Below are positions 6,463 to 6,755 of a stretch of DNA of 6,755 nt, piece by piece. Location: the NCBI GenBank assembly GCA_965369375.1, contig CBDUQN010000125.1, positions 1 to 6,755 of the forward strand, read 5' to 3'. Numbering within the stretch: position 1 is the first letter of the stretch; each line of letters begins with the position of its first letter. The notes below the pieces were generated by a model. The model did no database searches. It saw nothing but the letters and a program-made list of their open reading frames with translations, and was not told where the DNA came from. Made by a program: the position numbers and the translations under genes. Source of the stretch: CBDUQN01 sp965369375 (GTDB taxonomy: Bacteria > Krumholzibacteriota > Krumholzibacteriia > Krumholzibacteriales > Krumholzibacteriaceae).

Positions 6463-6755
6463 TCATTCTCGTCGTCTGAACTGCATCATGTGCCTTTTCC
6501 CATATTCCTTTTCCGCTACGAGCATATTATGTCTTGGACACAGTAATCGCAGATTAGCCGCCGTATTGGCGCCGCCTTTGGCAAAGGGAACGATATGATC
6601 TATCTGAAGATAATTGTCCTCCGGACACCGCTTCCCATTAGTACCCACATACGCGCACCGGCCGCCATCCCTCGTATACACCTCGTCTCTCACCGACTGC
6701 GGTATATAACGTGATTGCTTGGGCTTAGCTATGCTCTTGTTCTGGGTGCGAGGCC
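6463..6755 (-). CDS. HNH endonuclease-domain protein (5' partial, C-terminal 96 residues visible)
   Basis: The minus-strand frame is open to the window edge, so the N-terminal part is missing; TGA is at 6465-6463. The visible 96 residues hold a complete HNH zinc-finger nuclease domain. The lead-in is SRYIPQSVRDEVYTRDGGRC, which usually precedes this domain in long HNH proteins. Next come C33 and C43, D52-H53 in LQIDHIVPFAKGG, N67 in AANLRLL, then C72 and H75 in CPRHN, with an EKEYG tail. Together these give the HNH triad (H53, N67, H75) and structural cysteines. The GTG at 6693 falls inside the conserved lead-in and is therefore not the start. Such proteins cut DNA; they occur as solitary chromosomal genes, in mobile elements and in restriction systems, and the missing part prevents a choice. 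No partner gene is visible on the downstream side. Confidence 0.88.
   Translation of the reverse strand, partial: PRTQNKSIAKPKQSRYIPQSVRDEVYTRDGGRCAYVGTNGKRCPEDNYLQIDHIVPFAKGGANTAANLRLLCPRHNMLVAEKEYGKRHMMQFRRRE

Noticed and set aside
6242..6466. A 74-codon minus-strand frame whose ATG overlaps the HNH stop as ATGA
   Set aside because: The overlap hints at translational coupling, but there is no Shine-Dalgarno site, the translation resembles no family I know, and the frame runs through the M14 promoter and the direct repeats.
6691..6693. GTG as the start of a small complete HNH protein
   Set aside because: The residues just before it (SRYIPQS) belong to the conserved lead-in of this domain and the frame remains open to the window edge.

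Overview
The window reads as bacterial chromosome with moderate GC (judged by eye, not counted). It holds five protein genes, of which the first and last run off the window edges. The best lineage clue is the secreted carboxypeptidase. It ends in a FlgD-like / type IX-style C-terminal module containing QNYPNPFNP, which is common in the FCB group and in candidate phyla such as Krumholzibacteriota, Eisenbacteria and Zixibacteria. No 16S rRNA or other marker gene is present, so this placement is tentative. GTG and TTG starts behind strong Shine-Dalgarno sites are used alongside ATG.

Layout. Bases 1-1388 (+): 3' part of a polytopic membrane protein with a soluble C-terminal domain, resembling GT-C type glycosyltransferase or uncharacterised membrane proteins. 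1472-2647 (+): a complete M24 (aminopeptidase P/Xaa-Pro type) metallopeptidase. 2663-2701: a hairpin flanked by A and T tracts, suited to stop transcription from both sides. 2730-3674 (-): a complete short M29 aminopeptidase. 3675-3883: a gap with a putative promoter, a leader inverted repeat and a tandem repeat of about 32 bp whose last copy covers the stop codon of the next gene. 3884-6205 (-): a complete 773-residue secreted M14 zinc carboxypeptidase with a jelly-roll domain and a C-terminal sorting-like module. 6206-6462: an AT-rich gap holding the M14 promoter and a pair of direct repeats. 6463-6755 (-): C-terminal part of an HNH endonuclease-domain protein.

How the genes may work together. 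Three metallopeptidases from unrelated families (M24, M29, M14) lie within 4.8 kb. An outside-in scheme is plausible: the exported M14 enzyme trims C-terminal residues from extracellular peptides, and the two enzymes without signal peptides remove N-terminal residues inside the cell, with M24 suited to X-Pro bonds. M14 and M29 point the same way and could be partly co-transcribed; M24 converges on them. This is inference from adjacency.

I found no convincing undescribed system. The most unusual structure is the tandem duplication of the M14 gene's 3' end, stop codon included, at 3795-3904.
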